From Hydractinia symbiolongicarpus (lineage: Eukaryota > Cnidaria > Hydrozoa > Anthoathecata > Hydractiniidae), in assembly GCF_029227915.1 (NCBI RefSeq), contig NC_079886.1:18266501-18330500 (forward strand): DNA of 64,000 nt, written 5' to 3'. A program made the translations under genes and the position numbers. Under the pieces are notes generated by a model. The model saw nothing but the letters and a program-made list of their open reading frames with translations. It searched no databases and had not been told where the DNA came from. Positions 1 to 10,692 of this stretch are shown piece by piece. Every line of letters starts with the position of its first letter. Positions within the stretch are counted from its first letter, which is position 1.

Positions 1-1
1 C

Positions 2-490
2 AAGTCGTTTTCATTAGAACGTCAACATCATGAAAAACCAAGAGCGTTGATGAAAATCACAAAGTTGAAGTATTTAGCCCAAACGTTTTTGGATATTTTA
101 GCACGAAAAGCTCGTATGAAATTACCGGTTAATAAGAAAGAGCTTACCATTATGCGTTCATTCCTGAGTAGTATCGACTCCTTGAAATTGCAAGAAGAAG
201 ACAACACTGGAAGTGCTTCTCTTGGCAATGGATTTTACCTTCGTAATATTCCTAGTAAAGATATATTGAAACGAAGTTACTACAAAACAAACAGAGAGAG
301 CTTTAAATCACAAGATAACAGTATAAAATCTCGCTTCCGGATATCATCGTCCGTGCAGGAAAATAGGAAAAAGACGATCGCTAGCACACATTGTGAAGAG
401 GGTGGTTTCACGTGCACAAATATTTGTTTGGGCGATAACTGCAAAGAAGTGTGCTATCAAGCGAAAGAACAAAATTGTTCAAACCTTTAA
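2..490 (+). CDS. 3'-terminal exon of an unknown gene with Cys-rich C-terminus (partial)
   Basis: An open frame runs from the window edge (base 2) to a TAA at 488-490, giving about 162 residues with no start of its own, so this is probably the last exon of a gene that begins outside the window. The first 120 residues are basic and Ser/Asn/Lys-rich, with several basic clusters such as ARKARMK and ENRKK. The last 32 residues carry six cysteines (CEEGGFTC, TNIC, GDNC, KEVC, KEQNC) spaced C-x5-C-x3-C-x4-C-x3-C-x7-C, which suggests a small disulfide-bonded module and hence a secreted or luminal product. A possible AATAAA polyadenylation signal lies at 658-663. I do not recognise the family. The frame could also be a chance ORF, but its length in AT-rich DNA and the cysteine cluster argue for coding. 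Confidence 0.5.
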   Translation, partial: KSFSLERQHHEKPRALMKITKLKYLAQTFLDILARKARMKLPVNKKELTIMRSFLSSIDSLKLQEEDNTGSASLGNGFYLRNIPSKDILKRSYYKTNRESFKSQDNSIKSRFRISSSVQENRKKTIASTHCEEGGFTCTNICLGDNCKEVCYQAKEQNCSNL

Positions 491-2150
491 TAACTTTTAA
501 ATAATTTTTTTGTTTTAATAGTCGGAATAATTTCCAGCACATACTGCGAAAGTGCTTTTGGAAACAAAATAAGTGCTCACAAAGTTCGAAAATAATAGGC
601 ATTTTATTTTTCTCGACCCAATTTTTTAAGCACTTTCGTAACTAGATCTCACAAGATAATAAACGCACGAGTTAGAATTTTAAAAGTATAGCTAACTCTC
701 AGAAACAATACTTGTCAATCTCTCTTAAATTTATGAACATAAGAAGTTATAAAGTTCTATGGAATTTGTTTTATCACAAATCCAACTGAATAACATGATC
801 TTTTGATGGCTGCTTTGTTGCCAGAGGCCGAGTTTGTCCACCAATTGCGAATCAAAATCTGCGACAAAGAAGGTCAAATATTCACTACTCTGCCAAGAGC
901 AAATCTGCTACGTTTTGTCTGTTGTTAGAGAAAAAGAGCTGTCCTTAGCGTTTTAGCCTGACATTTGCTGCTTTGATCGCAAAATCTCATTCTTTTTTAA
1001 TCTTATTACACTCGGTCGTTCTTGTTATATTTAAAGTAAGATTTTATAGTTAATCCTCTAGCGCAATCACATTCAGTAGACAAAAAACAACTTAACCCGG
1101 TTTTTAATTTTTATATCTATCGTTGCTTTTATACCTTCTGATTGCGTCAACTTTTTTTATTTCATTTGGACATGAAGCTATCTGATTGGATCATTTTTTT
1201 ATCGCTTGAACATGTAGCTGTCTGATTGGATCATTTGGTTGGTCTGTTATTTACCGGCATACTCTAAAAAAGCAGGATAAAGAAGAAATTTGACAGGATA
1301 TAGAGCTGGATTTCGGATCCAGACAAGATTTGTACTTTAGTTCGAATGGTTATTCTCCAAATAATTCTTTTGTTTCTTATGTAACGTTTTGTTCCTGTCC
1401 GTAAGGTCGGGTTTCCGCTTACAAAATGACACGCGTATCGTGCCGAAATCAGTTAACGTAATTGGGCAAGATTGATTCTTAGTCTGGTGTGTAGATACGT
1501 GAAAAAGTTGGATTACTTTGAATTTTTTGTCGTAGTACGCGTATAAAAAATTAAACAAAAAATAGGTAAGAATAGTATCTTTAAAACCAATCATTCAAAC
1601 CAAAAAATTCGTTGTGTTGCGATACGTTACACTTGAAATAAGGAATCGTTAAAAAATATATTTAAGTTTCGATCAGAACAGATTAAAACAAAAAATTTCA
1701 TCGACCAATGTTTTAGAAACCACAGATCCTCTATTTTGCGAAATGTAATTTTTGCGGATGACATTTTTCTGAAATTAGAGAAATTTATTTCGCGGACCTG
1801 AAGATGCATTAAATTTAGTAGCAGTAACTTAATAAAAACAAAATCAGAATTAATTTGCCAAATAGATTTTTTTCCTTAGGCTAAATCATTATAAATATTA
1901 AAGATTCCGCCTTCGCCGGCGGAAATCAATTATATCGAGCATCCAAAAAAATCATACCAGAGAAGCCATTCCCATACTCGGTATCCATAGGTTAAACAAT
2001 ATTAAACCTTGCTTTTAGAATCCTTCTGATAATATAATTTTTCTTTTTTCTTGATCTACCTACCTAGCTAGATGGCTAACTATATTTTGACCCACTTGCT
2101 GGCTAGATATATTTTGCTAAAATTTGAGTATATTTCTTAAAATTTCTGTA
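491..2150. other. Non-coding stretch, no gene seen
   Basis: AT-rich sequence with only short chance ORFs. A weak duplication near 1155-1240 repeats a phrase containing TCTGATTGGATCATTT. Nothing else was recognised. Confidence 0.5.
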
Positions 2151-2159
2151 ATAATATCC

Positions 2160-2241
2160 ATTTTTGTCTGTCTGCACGCAAAAAAGCGACGTGCAACGGG
2201 CAGGCGACCGCGTGGATATATTTCCACGGGTTAACGACTAG
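2160..2241 (+). mobile_element. 3' end of a Helitron-like element (unit 1 of a tandem pair)
   Basis: The segment ends in a small hairpin (CGTGG ... CCACG around 2211-2228), then about nine bases, then CTAG at 2238-2241. This is the 3' signature of Helitrons, a subterminal hairpin followed by CTRR. The same terminal phrase (ccacggg-taacgactagt) closes the element on the minus strand at 62126-62215. The 5' end of this unit was not found; 2160 is only an approximate limit. Confidence 0.45.
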
Positions 2242-2365
2242 TCTATATTATAATACCTGTATACGTACGTCACACAACATGGTACTGCAAGTAGTGAGAG
2301 ACAAACGCAATGCAATATAAAAAGGACGAATGAAGCCATGAATTTTTCCACGGACCACCGATTAG
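2242..2365 (+). mobile_element. Miniature Helitron-like element (unit 2, head-to-tail)
   Basis: Starts with TCTATATTATAAT immediately after the CTAG of the preceding unit, with no bases between, and ends near 2362-2365 in a decayed TTAG (CTAG in the other copy). The 5' TC start, the terminal phrase with a ccacgg arm, and a related copy at 62126-62215 support a non-autonomous Helitron family. The unit is only 124 bp and encodes nothing. Confidence 0.45.
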
Positions 2366-3796
2366 TAGTTCTAAAAAACGCATAATTCCTTGTACTTTAC
2401 CCTGTTGGGTGGTCTGCCTATTAACTACTGAAAATGTTTGAGAAATGAAATCATTGACGGGGAACTTACTTAAATCCTATTATTTCATAGTCGAATTTTT
2501 TACTACGTTTTACATGAACTGAATTTAGTTTCAAGTACACCGTCTACACAAAAAATCTGCGATTAGGCGACAAACCAAATCTAATTTTAAAGTTAACGCT
2601 TATAGCCACCGTCTTAGTTTACAGAGAATAAAAAGTTTGAGGGCGCCCGTGAGTAATATAATCTATTGGTCATAAACTTTATAAAGCACAAAATATCTTA
2701 ATCCGTAGACGATACTTAAAATGGAGGTGAAGATCAGATAAAACAACATTAATTTTGTTTATAAAGTATTCACAAATAAAAACTGATTTCAATATTTTTG
2801 TTCTAAATAAATTATATTCAAGTACATATATTACATACTTTAACGGTATATTTTCACTTTTTATAGCTATATCTACACGTGTAAAAATTGCAGAAAAGAA
2901 TAAATACAACTTTTTATTCGTATCGAGTATACGAAGCATCATATTTTATAGTTATAAATGTACAACTTTTATAAAAACATTCAAACATTAATATAAGAAA
3001 AAACAAATGCAGTCAGAACAATTGCTTTTCGTAGCACATATGGTAACTTGCTTTTGTTTTACGTACCTTCCTCTTCCAAATATATGGGGACATTTATTGC
3101 AAAAAAGGGAAATAGTGTACTGGAGCACGAATCCAAAGTTCACTAATCACATCTTTGGTGGTTGTTATAAAAAAAGTTCCCATATAGGATTTTATCACTA
3201 AAACCCTCTTCGTAAAACGACCTATTGCCAAAGTGTAAGATAATGCAGGGCAAGATGTGACATGGGGCCAGACGTGACAATTAAAACTCATTTTGCTTTT
3301 TACGTCATTCGGTATCTTACAATATATCAAAACAGCGCGCCATCGGCAAGGCACACTACATACTAGTTCTGGAAAAACAATCAAAGTTAGTCGCATGTAT
3401 TTCTGAATTAACTGAGCAGTGGTGACTGGAAATTTGATTAAACTTGGAGGTTATATTAGCGCGGAGGTTTCCATATCATTCAATATATTTTCAATTGTAA
3501 TTCAAAATGGCTTGAAATTACATAAGAAAAACAAGGAGCAAGCTATGGTCTGAAGATGCGATGCTGGAAACTAGGGAGTCGTCAAAAATTAGGAGATGAG
3601 TTTAAGAAAAACTGCTAAATTATGCTTCTTTTTAACGTAATAAAGTGAAAGGAAAGGTCTGATCAAAGAAGTGAATAAAATAATAAAAAAAATCTGTACT
3701 TATATTTAATGGTCGCAATTGCTTACATGAAGGGTGTTATTCTTTGCAAACAGTATGTAAAGGCCGGATAAACGGAAATATGTTTGCCAGGAAAGA
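2366..3796. other. Non-coding stretch, no gene seen
   Basis: AT-rich sequence with short overlapping ORFs on both strands, none with recognisable protein character. Confidence 0.4.
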
Positions 3797-4121
3797 TCGT
3801 TTCTTGAAGACGGAGATCCCAGTCAGAACAGAAAAAAAGCTAAAATTGCATTGGACGCAGTTCACGCTAGGAAGTTCGCTATACCGCCTCGCAGCCCTGA
3901 TATAAATCCTATTGAAAACGTATGCAACTATACAAAGCAGACTCTACACAGTCAGGCACTGGGTCGCAATATAACATTTAAGAATACGGAACAATTCTCT
4001 GAACGTCCTAAAAAACATTGATGAACACGCCTGTGTCATATAAACAAAACAATTAATTGAGTCCATGAATAAAAGAATGAGTATGATTATTGAAGCTGGC
4101 GGGAAGAGAATAAGTTATTGA
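3797..4121 (+). pseudogene. Tc1/mariner (DD34E) transposase, C-terminal remnant
   Basis: Reading from 3803 gives FLEDGDPSQN followed, at the Tc1 spacing of 34 intervening residues, by PDINPIENV. These are the second Asp and the Glu of the DDE catalytic triad of Tc1-like transposases, which cut and paste DNA at TA sites. The C-terminal phrase ESMNKRMSMIIEAGGKRISY* ends at 4121, typical of cnidarian Tc1 families. A frameshift or stop around 4020 separates the two parts, and no N-terminal DNA-binding half precedes them, so the copy is dead. Confidence 0.8.
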
Positions 4122-4696
4122 GTATAGCTTGACATTTCTTGTATATATAGTGTATGAACTTTAAAATGTTCAAAAATGTCTTTCAACACACATGTAACAG
4201 CGTCTGTGTGTACAAAACAAGATTAAGGTGAGATGGGGGAGGGAGGGGTTGGGAGTTGTATTTGTACTGCATGTGATTACATAAACTTTATGTACATAAG
4301 CATACTTCACCTAAATACAAAAAACAATGTAGGGAGATTCAAAAAAATTTCGTCAAAAAAGTTTTATTGCTTAAAAGGTGTGTTTGCTATCGACGAGACA
4401 AATTTCCTGTATAGCTTTTTATTAGTGCGTAAATCACAAATATCCTTTGCCTCATTAAAGCAATGTGAGGGATGTTAAGAGATGACGGCAAATAAATGTC
4501 GGATGTGTCCAGCTTGCTCACATCTTGTCTTAAAAAAAGAAAAGTTGTTGAGAATCGGTCATGTAATTTGACAAGGCCAATGAAAAAGATGAAAGATATA
4601 GTAAAATGGTTTGATGATGTTAACATTCAGTTCTCTGTTCTAATTTTTAAAATTGCAAACTGTTTGTTTTTTTGTGCCCGGCTTTTCTTTTTTTTT
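4122..4696. other. Intergenic; possible element-encoded ORF start near 4496
   Basis: No confident gene. From 4496 a frame (MSDVSSLLTSCLKKRK...) runs into the duplicated block that follows. It may be part of the same unidentified repeat-encoded protein seen again near 6594-6930. Confidence 0.3.
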
Positions 4697-5813
4697 ATTT
4701 CTCAGTTTAACAATATTAACCAGCACCTTGGATATGATGTGGCTGTGGTGTATGTGCGAAGAACACCAACAGACTGCCAATATATCGATATAGCTGCCAC
4801 AGAAGGCCCTATGCGACAGTTTTGTGATTTTGCAGATATATACAGTTTAAAAGGAGTTTATATGCATGGTTTATTGTGTAAACGTATGTCTTTTTTTCAG
4901 TTTTAAATATATATCTTTAATTATTGTTAGCAGGCAATCGACATGGTAGACTTGTGAAAGCCATAAAGGTAAATTATTTATATTATACAATTAAAATAAG
5001 TGATCTCTATTTATGGGCTTATATAGAATTTACATTATTTTTTCAGTGTGGCAGTTGAAGACAATGACATTGTGTCTGGTGGGGTGCCGAAACCCACACC
5101 ACGGAAGATTTGTTGTTTTTCTTGTGAAAAGTTATTTTGTCATATGAGGAGCATAATTTTACAGGGAAGAACCTTTAACCGCTTTCCAATGTATTCCAAG
5201 GCAAGCATATACCGGCATGCAAGAAAACCTATAGGAACTTGTGACATGGACAAACGTTCGGAAAACAAAGAACGATCTCGCAAACTTACCAACAGAGATC
5301 ATAGGGCTTTAATTATAGAAATTCCTAAATTAAGAAGCAAAGTGGGGTCGCCGTTAAGATACCGACACTTGCAGCAGGAATAAGAAAGGATGTCATGATG
5401 AAATCGTGCGACGTGCCTTGCACAGAACTGGCTATAGTTAATACCACTCACGAAAAAGGACTGCTTTCCAAACAAGATCTGAAGTTGCGTTAAGCATTCT
5501 GGCAGAAGATAAGGCCGTTTATGTTCAACCTGTGGACAGCATGGATTTTCTTCTATCTGGGCGGTGATGGATTCCAGCATAAGTACAACCTGGGAAATAA
5601 GGCTAAATCCACAAGGACCATGTCTTGGTGAGGCGAGGGGTTAAACCCAAATTGCACGGCCAAAGACAGTCATGTTGGCTCTGGTGGCAAAGAGGCACTT
5701 TTCTTGAGAATATTAGTCATGGAAAAGGCGTCATGATTTGCTGAATCGCGAACAATATAACGGACGCATTAATGGCAAGATGTTTGCAAAGTTTGTGACT
5801 GACCACTTCCCTT
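4697..5813 (+). repeat. Direct-repeat copy A of a 1.1-kb segment
   Basis: This block is nearly identical to 6808-7990. Shared landmarks are the phrase VVYVRRTPTDCQY (near 4745 and 6846), the HTH-bearing phrase FNRFPMYSKASIYRHARKP, and the phrase FAKFVTDHF at the 3' end. Copy A lacks about 90 bases present in copy B around 6930-7010. The two copies lie in the same orientation about 2.1 kb apart. Confidence 0.75.
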
Positions 5814-6201
5814 CAACAGTTAAAAATTACAATTCCACCGAAAAATTGTTCTTGCAAGATGGTGACCCTAACCAGAATAGCAATCTGGCTAGGCAGGTTT
5901 CAAAAAGATTTCTGCCTAAAATTTCGATATAACGCCACCAAGTCCGGACCTAAATCGTATTAAGAACGCGTTTAACTTTGCAAAGAGAGAGCTACGCTCA
6001 CAGGCTTTGTACGGAAGCATTACATTCAACACGTTCAGCAAATTTTCAAGTAGTGTAAAAAGAACACTTTGTTCGATCCCAGTTGAATACATAGACAAAA
6101 ATATCGAGAGCATGGACAAAATAATTGGGATGATGATTAAGGTGAAGGGCGAGCAAGCATGTTGTTGTTGGGAAATTAGGGATTCGAAGTATAATGTTTA
6201 A
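5048..6201 (+). pseudogene. Tc1/mariner-like transposase pseudogene (copy A)
   Basis: The N-terminal region at 5150-5383 (FNRFPMYSKASIYRHARKP ... ENKERSRKLTNRDHRALI) resembles the helix-turn-helix and linker of cnidarian Tc1-like transposases. After several frameshifts, 5738-5932 reads NREQYNGRINGKMFAKFV ... LFLQDGDPNQNS (second catalytic Asp), and 5925-6201 gives PPSPDLNRIKNAF, where the catalytic Glu of the usual NPIEN is replaced (IKN), then the C-terminal ESMDKIIGMMIK. With at least three frame breaks and a lost catalytic Glu, it cannot be active. TIRs were not located. Confidence 0.75.
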
Positions 6202-6593
6202 ATGCAATATTAGTAGGCACTCCAGACAAGTGACTAAAATGTCTTAAAACCAGCTACCGAGATTTATAAAAGAATGCGTGTCTGGCTAAAAAGGGGTACC
6301 AGTCTGGTACCTACGCAAATATAATACGGGTACGCCGTGGCAAAAAAAAAATGATTTCATACTTTCCTCTTTTGTAAAAGGGTGTTTCCATCAAGGCGAG
6401 GTTATCGCCCAGATTCTTAAACTTTAGGGTTATTAGAAAAATTTATCCTATTACTATCTAAACATATCTTAATATTCTCTGTTAAATTTTAAATTTTTGT
6501 ATTGTGTACCTTTTCAACTTTTGATCAGTAATGCTTCTCAGGGAAGAAATTACAGTGTTTTTACTTCACTGACTTCATCTACCGAAGGAATAC

Positions 6594-6737
6594 ATGAAAG
6601 TAGGAGATATTGTGGCTGTTTACGCTCAGCCAGATGGTGAGGATCGACTTTGGCTGTTGCGATTAACCGTTATAAATCCCAGAAAGCTTGATGGAATATG
6701 GTTTAACAGGAATAGTGAAGGTATTTTATTCGAGTAG
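6594..6737 (+). pseudogene. Fragment of an unidentified repeat-encoded protein
   Basis: An ATG at 6594 opens a 47-codon frame, MKVGDIVAVYAQPDGEDRLWLL ..., followed after stops by VVYVRRTPTDCQY and EGPMRQF at 6845-6930. The GDIVAVY and DRLWLL phrases have the look of a small beta-rich chromatin-type domain, but I cannot name the family. It sits just upstream of copy B of the duplicated block and may be another gene of the same mobile unit. Confidence 0.35.
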
Positions 6738-6807
6738 TAACAGATGCAAAATCCTTTGGATAATAATTCGACCAACAAAAACGTTGGAAACCATTTTTTT
6801 TCATTTC

Positions 6808-7990
6808 TTAGTTTAACAATAATAACCAGCACCTTGGATATGATGTGGCTGTGGTGTATGTGCGAAGAACACCAACAGACTGCCAATATAAAGATATAGA
6901 TGTCACAGAAGGCCCTATGCGACAGTTTTTGTTTCAGCAAGATGGAGGGTTGGCTGCTCAAGGCCATGTCCTCGTGAAATGTTTCATGAGTTTTCCAAGG
7001 GGTAAGCAGATTTTGCAGATATATACAGTTTATAAGGAGTTTATATGTATGGTTTATTGTGTAAACGTATGTCTTTTTTACAGTTTTAAATATATATCTT
7101 TAATTATTGTTAGCAGGCAATCGACATGGTAGACTTGAGAAAGCCCATAAAAGTAAATTATTTATATTATACAATTAAAATAAGTGATCTCTATTTATGG
7201 GCTTCATTATTTTTTGAGTGTGGCAGTTGAAGACAATGAAGTTGTGTTTGGTGGGGTGCCGAAACCCAAATCAAGGAAGATCTGTTTCGTTTTGTGGAAA
7301 GTTATTTAGTCATATGAGGAGCATAATTTTAGAGGGAAGAACCTTTAACCGCTTTCCAATGTATTCCAAGGCAAGCATATACCGGCATGCAAGAAAACCT
7401 ATAGGGACTTGTGACATGGACAAACGTTCGGAAAACAAAGAACGATCTCGCAAACTTACCGACAGAGATTATAGGGCTTTAATTAGAGAAATTCCAAAAT
7501 TAAGATGAAATGTGAGGTCTTTCACTGTAAAAAAACGAGACTTGTAGCAGGAATAAAAAAGGATGTACATTATAAAACCGTGCAACGTGTCTTGCACACG
7601 ACTGGCTAAAAATATTACCACTCACGAAAAAAACCCTGCTTTTTGAACAAGACCTAAGGTTGCGTTCTGCCATAAGGTTGGGAGGTCGTTTATTTTCAAC
7701 CTGTGGACAACATAGATTTCCTTCTATCTGGACGGTGATGGATTCCAGAATAAGTACAACCCGTGAAATAAGGCTAGATCCACAAGGGCCATGGCTTAGC
7801 CTTGACGAGGCGAGGGGTTAAACCCAACTTGCACGGCCAAAGGCAGTCACGTTGGCTCTGGTGACAAAGTGGCACTTTCCTTGAGACCATTAGTCATGGA
7901 AAAGGCATCATGATTTGCTGAATTGTGGACAATACCATGGACGCATTAATGGCAAGATGTTTGCAAAGTTTGTGACTGACCACTTCCCTT
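6808..7990 (+). repeat. Direct-repeat copy B with truncated Tc1-like transposase
   Basis: Second copy of the block at 4697-5813. The ORF at 7218-7508 repeats the HTH region (FNRFPMYSKASIYRHARKP). Later frames include a phrase like FYLDG-FQ-KYN carrying the first catalytic Asp near 7720-7760. Homology stops at about 7990 (cacttccctt), exactly where copy A continues into the C-terminal DDE half, so copy B is truncated. Confidence 0.75.
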
Positions 7991-8109
7991 TCTTCTATCA
8001 TGCGTACTTGAGAGTTGTACTCTCTTTTCCAGAACCTTCTAAATGTATGTAGTGCGTATGATATTGTAGTGAGCCCCCATTTTAACGCATTTGTAAAAAA
8101 AGAAAGCAG

Positions 8110-8129
8110 TGTTGTTGTTGTTGTTGTTG
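8110..8129 (+). repeat. (GTT)n microsatellite
   Basis: About six GTT triplets in a row. Confidence 0.9.
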
Positions 8130-8319
8130 GTGTGATATTCATTTAAATGTGGTACTCTGCTAAAGTAGCGTGTTGTTGTCTTGTTTTCATTCTTGAAATT
8201 TGACTGTATTTGTGCATGTGATTGATTATGTTTTTGCAACATTGATTTGATATACGTAATTTTCATTTTTAGAGTTTAGCAATATGCGAAAGTCAATTAA
8301 ATCCTTTTAAAAAAAACAA

Positions 8320-9040
8320 GAAATGAAGCTTCTTCTTCTTCGTCGGAAGACATTGTTTCTGTAAATAGTCATGAACTTGTAAATATTGTAAATAACCCCG
8401 ACATTGCAGAAAAACAATCAACATCAACTGTAAAGACACGATATTGCCCAGACAAAGATTTTATATTTCCATTAACGCTCATTGCGAAACATGAACGCCG
8501 TTGCCAACATGCATGGTCCGATACCAATAAATGGCTACACTACGATGTGCATGTCAAAAACATGAACAAAAGTTAACCGCTGAACGCAACAAAGACCCTG
8601 CGTTTATATCCAGAGGCTTTGAAAATTGGAAAAAGGCCACTTCTAGATTGATAGCACATAATAGAATCAACTGCCACACTGCTTCTAAGACTTACGAATC
8701 CCTTGTGCCACAATGCGGAGATCCAGTAGAAATGATAAGCAATAAAAAAGCCCAGAACAGGGCAAAAGAACGTCAGTAATTGGCAAACTTAATTGGATCT
8801 CTCCAGTTTTTGGCACGGCAAGGTATACCACTTCGCGGTAATGATGACGGGACCAATAACTTCAGCCAACTTCTCTACCTCGAAGTCATGACGACCCTCG
8901 GATAAAACAAAGGCTAGCGGAAAAAGTTGAGGGTGTTAATAAATGTACACATCATGATCATCAAGATGAGCTTCTTCTTCCGAAAGATAGTTTTCAACAG
9001 CACGACGACTTAAAACATGGTTGCGCTCGACGATGAAAAG
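8320..9040 (+). pseudogene. hAT/ZMYM1-like transposase N-terminal remnant
   Basis: Frames read RYCPDKDFIFPL, then HAWSDTNKWLHYDV (8450-8560), then FISRGFENWKKATSRL with AHNRINCHTASKTYESL (8600-8700), then FLARQGIPLRGNDDGTNNF (about 8810-8870). This order (a TTF-type zinc-finger region with a W-LHYD phrase, GF-NWKKA, then the QGIPLRG motif) is characteristic of the ZMYM1/DUF4371 class of hAT-derived proteins. The pieces are in different frames and separated by stops, so this is a decayed copy. The catalytic C-terminal part is absent. Confidence 0.65.
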
Positions 9041-9469
9041 TATGCGTTTTAATGCGCTTTTATTTGCTACATTTTACCGACAAACTTGACTTAAATGATG
9101 TAGGCAACGAGTTTGTAGGTGCTAGAGAGAATAGATACAACATTTTTGGCAAATTTTAACTTTATTCTATAGTCAAGGGATAATTTCATATATATGTCAT
9201 CACTTTCAGAGACGTATTTATTCCAAACGTTAAGTTTACTGTAATTATTGTATTGCTTTGCTACAAATGTATTTGTACGATTCTGTTAACACAAAAAAAT
9301 AAAGTTTGAAGGTTTAATAGACACGAAAAAAAAGACCCCTCTCCTACAAATGTGATCTCTTTTACAAAACTACTAATTTCTCAAGTTTGCTGTTTGCTTT
9401 TTTGTGATCACAAGACATTGATCTAAAAAAGCTTTTTTAATTTTTTTATAATGTTTTTGACTTTTGGAG

Positions 9470-9716
9470 TGCACGTGTTCGCTCACATTCGCAATTATAC
9501 ACAGTTGAGTATGGGTAAAACAAAAACAAACTCTAGAAACAAAAATCACGAAAAACCTGAACTTGAAGAGAAAAAAAGAAGTATGTTAACGGAGATGAGT
9601 GACAGTTTATAACGAGAGTGATATAACGGGAGAAATACGGAAAGACGCATATGAAGTTACAATGAAAGAATTTTGTGACAGTTTAAACATACCTTTTGTA
9701 GTAGAATAAAAACATG
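9470..9716 (+). repeat. Copy 1 of a duplicated gene-like segment flanking the pogo element
   Basis: From gcacgtgttcgctcacattc onward this matches 12468-12936. A short ORF (MGKTKTNSRNKNHEKPELEE ... LTEMSD) starts at 9511. Relative to copy 2, about 235 bases are missing between the GAGTGAC phrase and GATATAACGGG; that gap includes what looks like an intron in copy 2. The pogo element is inserted at the TA immediately after aaaacatg, a phrase shared by both copies. Confidence 0.65.
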
Positions 9717-9904
9717 TACCGTAAATGCTCGATTTAGCGCCCACTCTCGAATAAGCGCCCATCTCGAATAAGCGCCCACCCTAAAAGTTGAATTTTTAAA
9801 TAAACGCCCCTCTCAAATAAGCGCCCATGGGCGCTTATTCGAATATAATTTTAGAGCCAAAGGGGGCGCTTATTTGAATATTTAGGAAATAGGAAAAAGA
9901 CGTT

Positions 9905-10384
9905 TTACTCAAAAATAGCTTTCTTTTTAAAATCATTTACAGCGTTAAATTTCATAGCAAAGTGTTCGTATCTATTTTTTCTTTTCAATAGTTCATCATT
10001 TAGAATAGTTATCAGTTCTTTACGTGTTGTCATAGCACTGTACTTTGCCGGGATGACAAGCCCAACTTCTCTTTTTCTCTTTCCAATCACGGTTGCTGTC
10101 ACGACGTTATAATGGTCTGCGTTTAGAAATTGTTTTATGAGTTTTGATAACTCCAATGGAAGATGACCAACAAGCCCATCTACTGTTCCTTCTTTGCCCC
10201 ATAAATAAACGCCGATTGCATTTTCATCGTATTCTGTAGCTTCATTTCTTGTATCAACTGCACATTTCAGTTTTAAGTTTATTTCAGGCGTCCATTTTGA
10301 CTGGTAAACATGATGACCACGGATAGCAGTTTCAAAATCCAAAGTGTAAAATATATTGCAGAAAGAAGAGTTTGTTCTTGCCAT
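9905..10384 (-). CDS. HIRAN-like domain protein carried inside the pogo element
   Basis: From the ATG at 10384 the ORF encodes 159 aa. The core reads TAIRGHHVYQSKWTPEIN ... DENAIGVYLWGKEG ... VGHLPLELSKLIKQFL. This is the pattern of HIRAN-type domains (RGHHVY; N-x-D/E-x-x-AV; VGHLP), which bind DNA ends in Rad5/HLTF. Stand-alone HIRAN-like ORFs are common in repetitive DNA of invertebrates; that is my recollection of the family, not something tested here. An upstream frame from an ATG at 10626 (MSFTTEDNFCKLLNY ...) may be a first exon joined through AAAG/gtgaca and cataaaag/TT, giving about 197 aa. It is divergently oriented from the transposase, so the two may share a promoter region. Confidence 0.55.
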   Translation of the reverse strand: MARTNSSFCNIFYTLDFETAIRGHHVYQSKWTPEINLKLKCAVDTRNEATEYDENAIGVYLWGKEGTVDGLVGHLPLELSKLIKQFLNADHYNVVTATVIGKRKREVGLVIPAKYSAMTTRKELITILNDELLKRKNRYEHFAMKFNAVNDFKKKAIFE

Positions 10385-10692
10385 AACTTTTATGTTAGCT
10401 ATCTTTATGACTAGTAGTGAAATATAGTAAATTGGCACTTTAATTAGATGTGACTGCAGCTGTGATAACAAGAGAAACAAAAAACACCATTTGGAACAAC
10501 TATTAAGTTGTCACCTTTGTCTTTTGATCTTTGTGAACATCGATGAAAACACTCCATCTTATTGGCTTTACACAATGTTAGATAGTTGAGGAGCTTGCAG
10601 AAATTGTCTTCTGTGGTGAAGGACATTTAAAAAAGATCTGCGAAGTGAAATAAAGATAGCTTTGGAAATAAAGAAAAATTTCAAGGTCAAGT

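Noticed and set aside
3094-3396. 100-codon minus-strand ORF and the overlapping plus-strand ORF at 3007-3201
   Set aside because: Composition and codon pattern look like chance; the frames overlap on opposite strands and no motif or splice context supports them.
8110-8129. CRISPR-like or regulatory repeat
   Set aside because: Simple GTT microsatellite; CRISPR arrays are not expected in a eukaryotic genome and no spacer structure exists.
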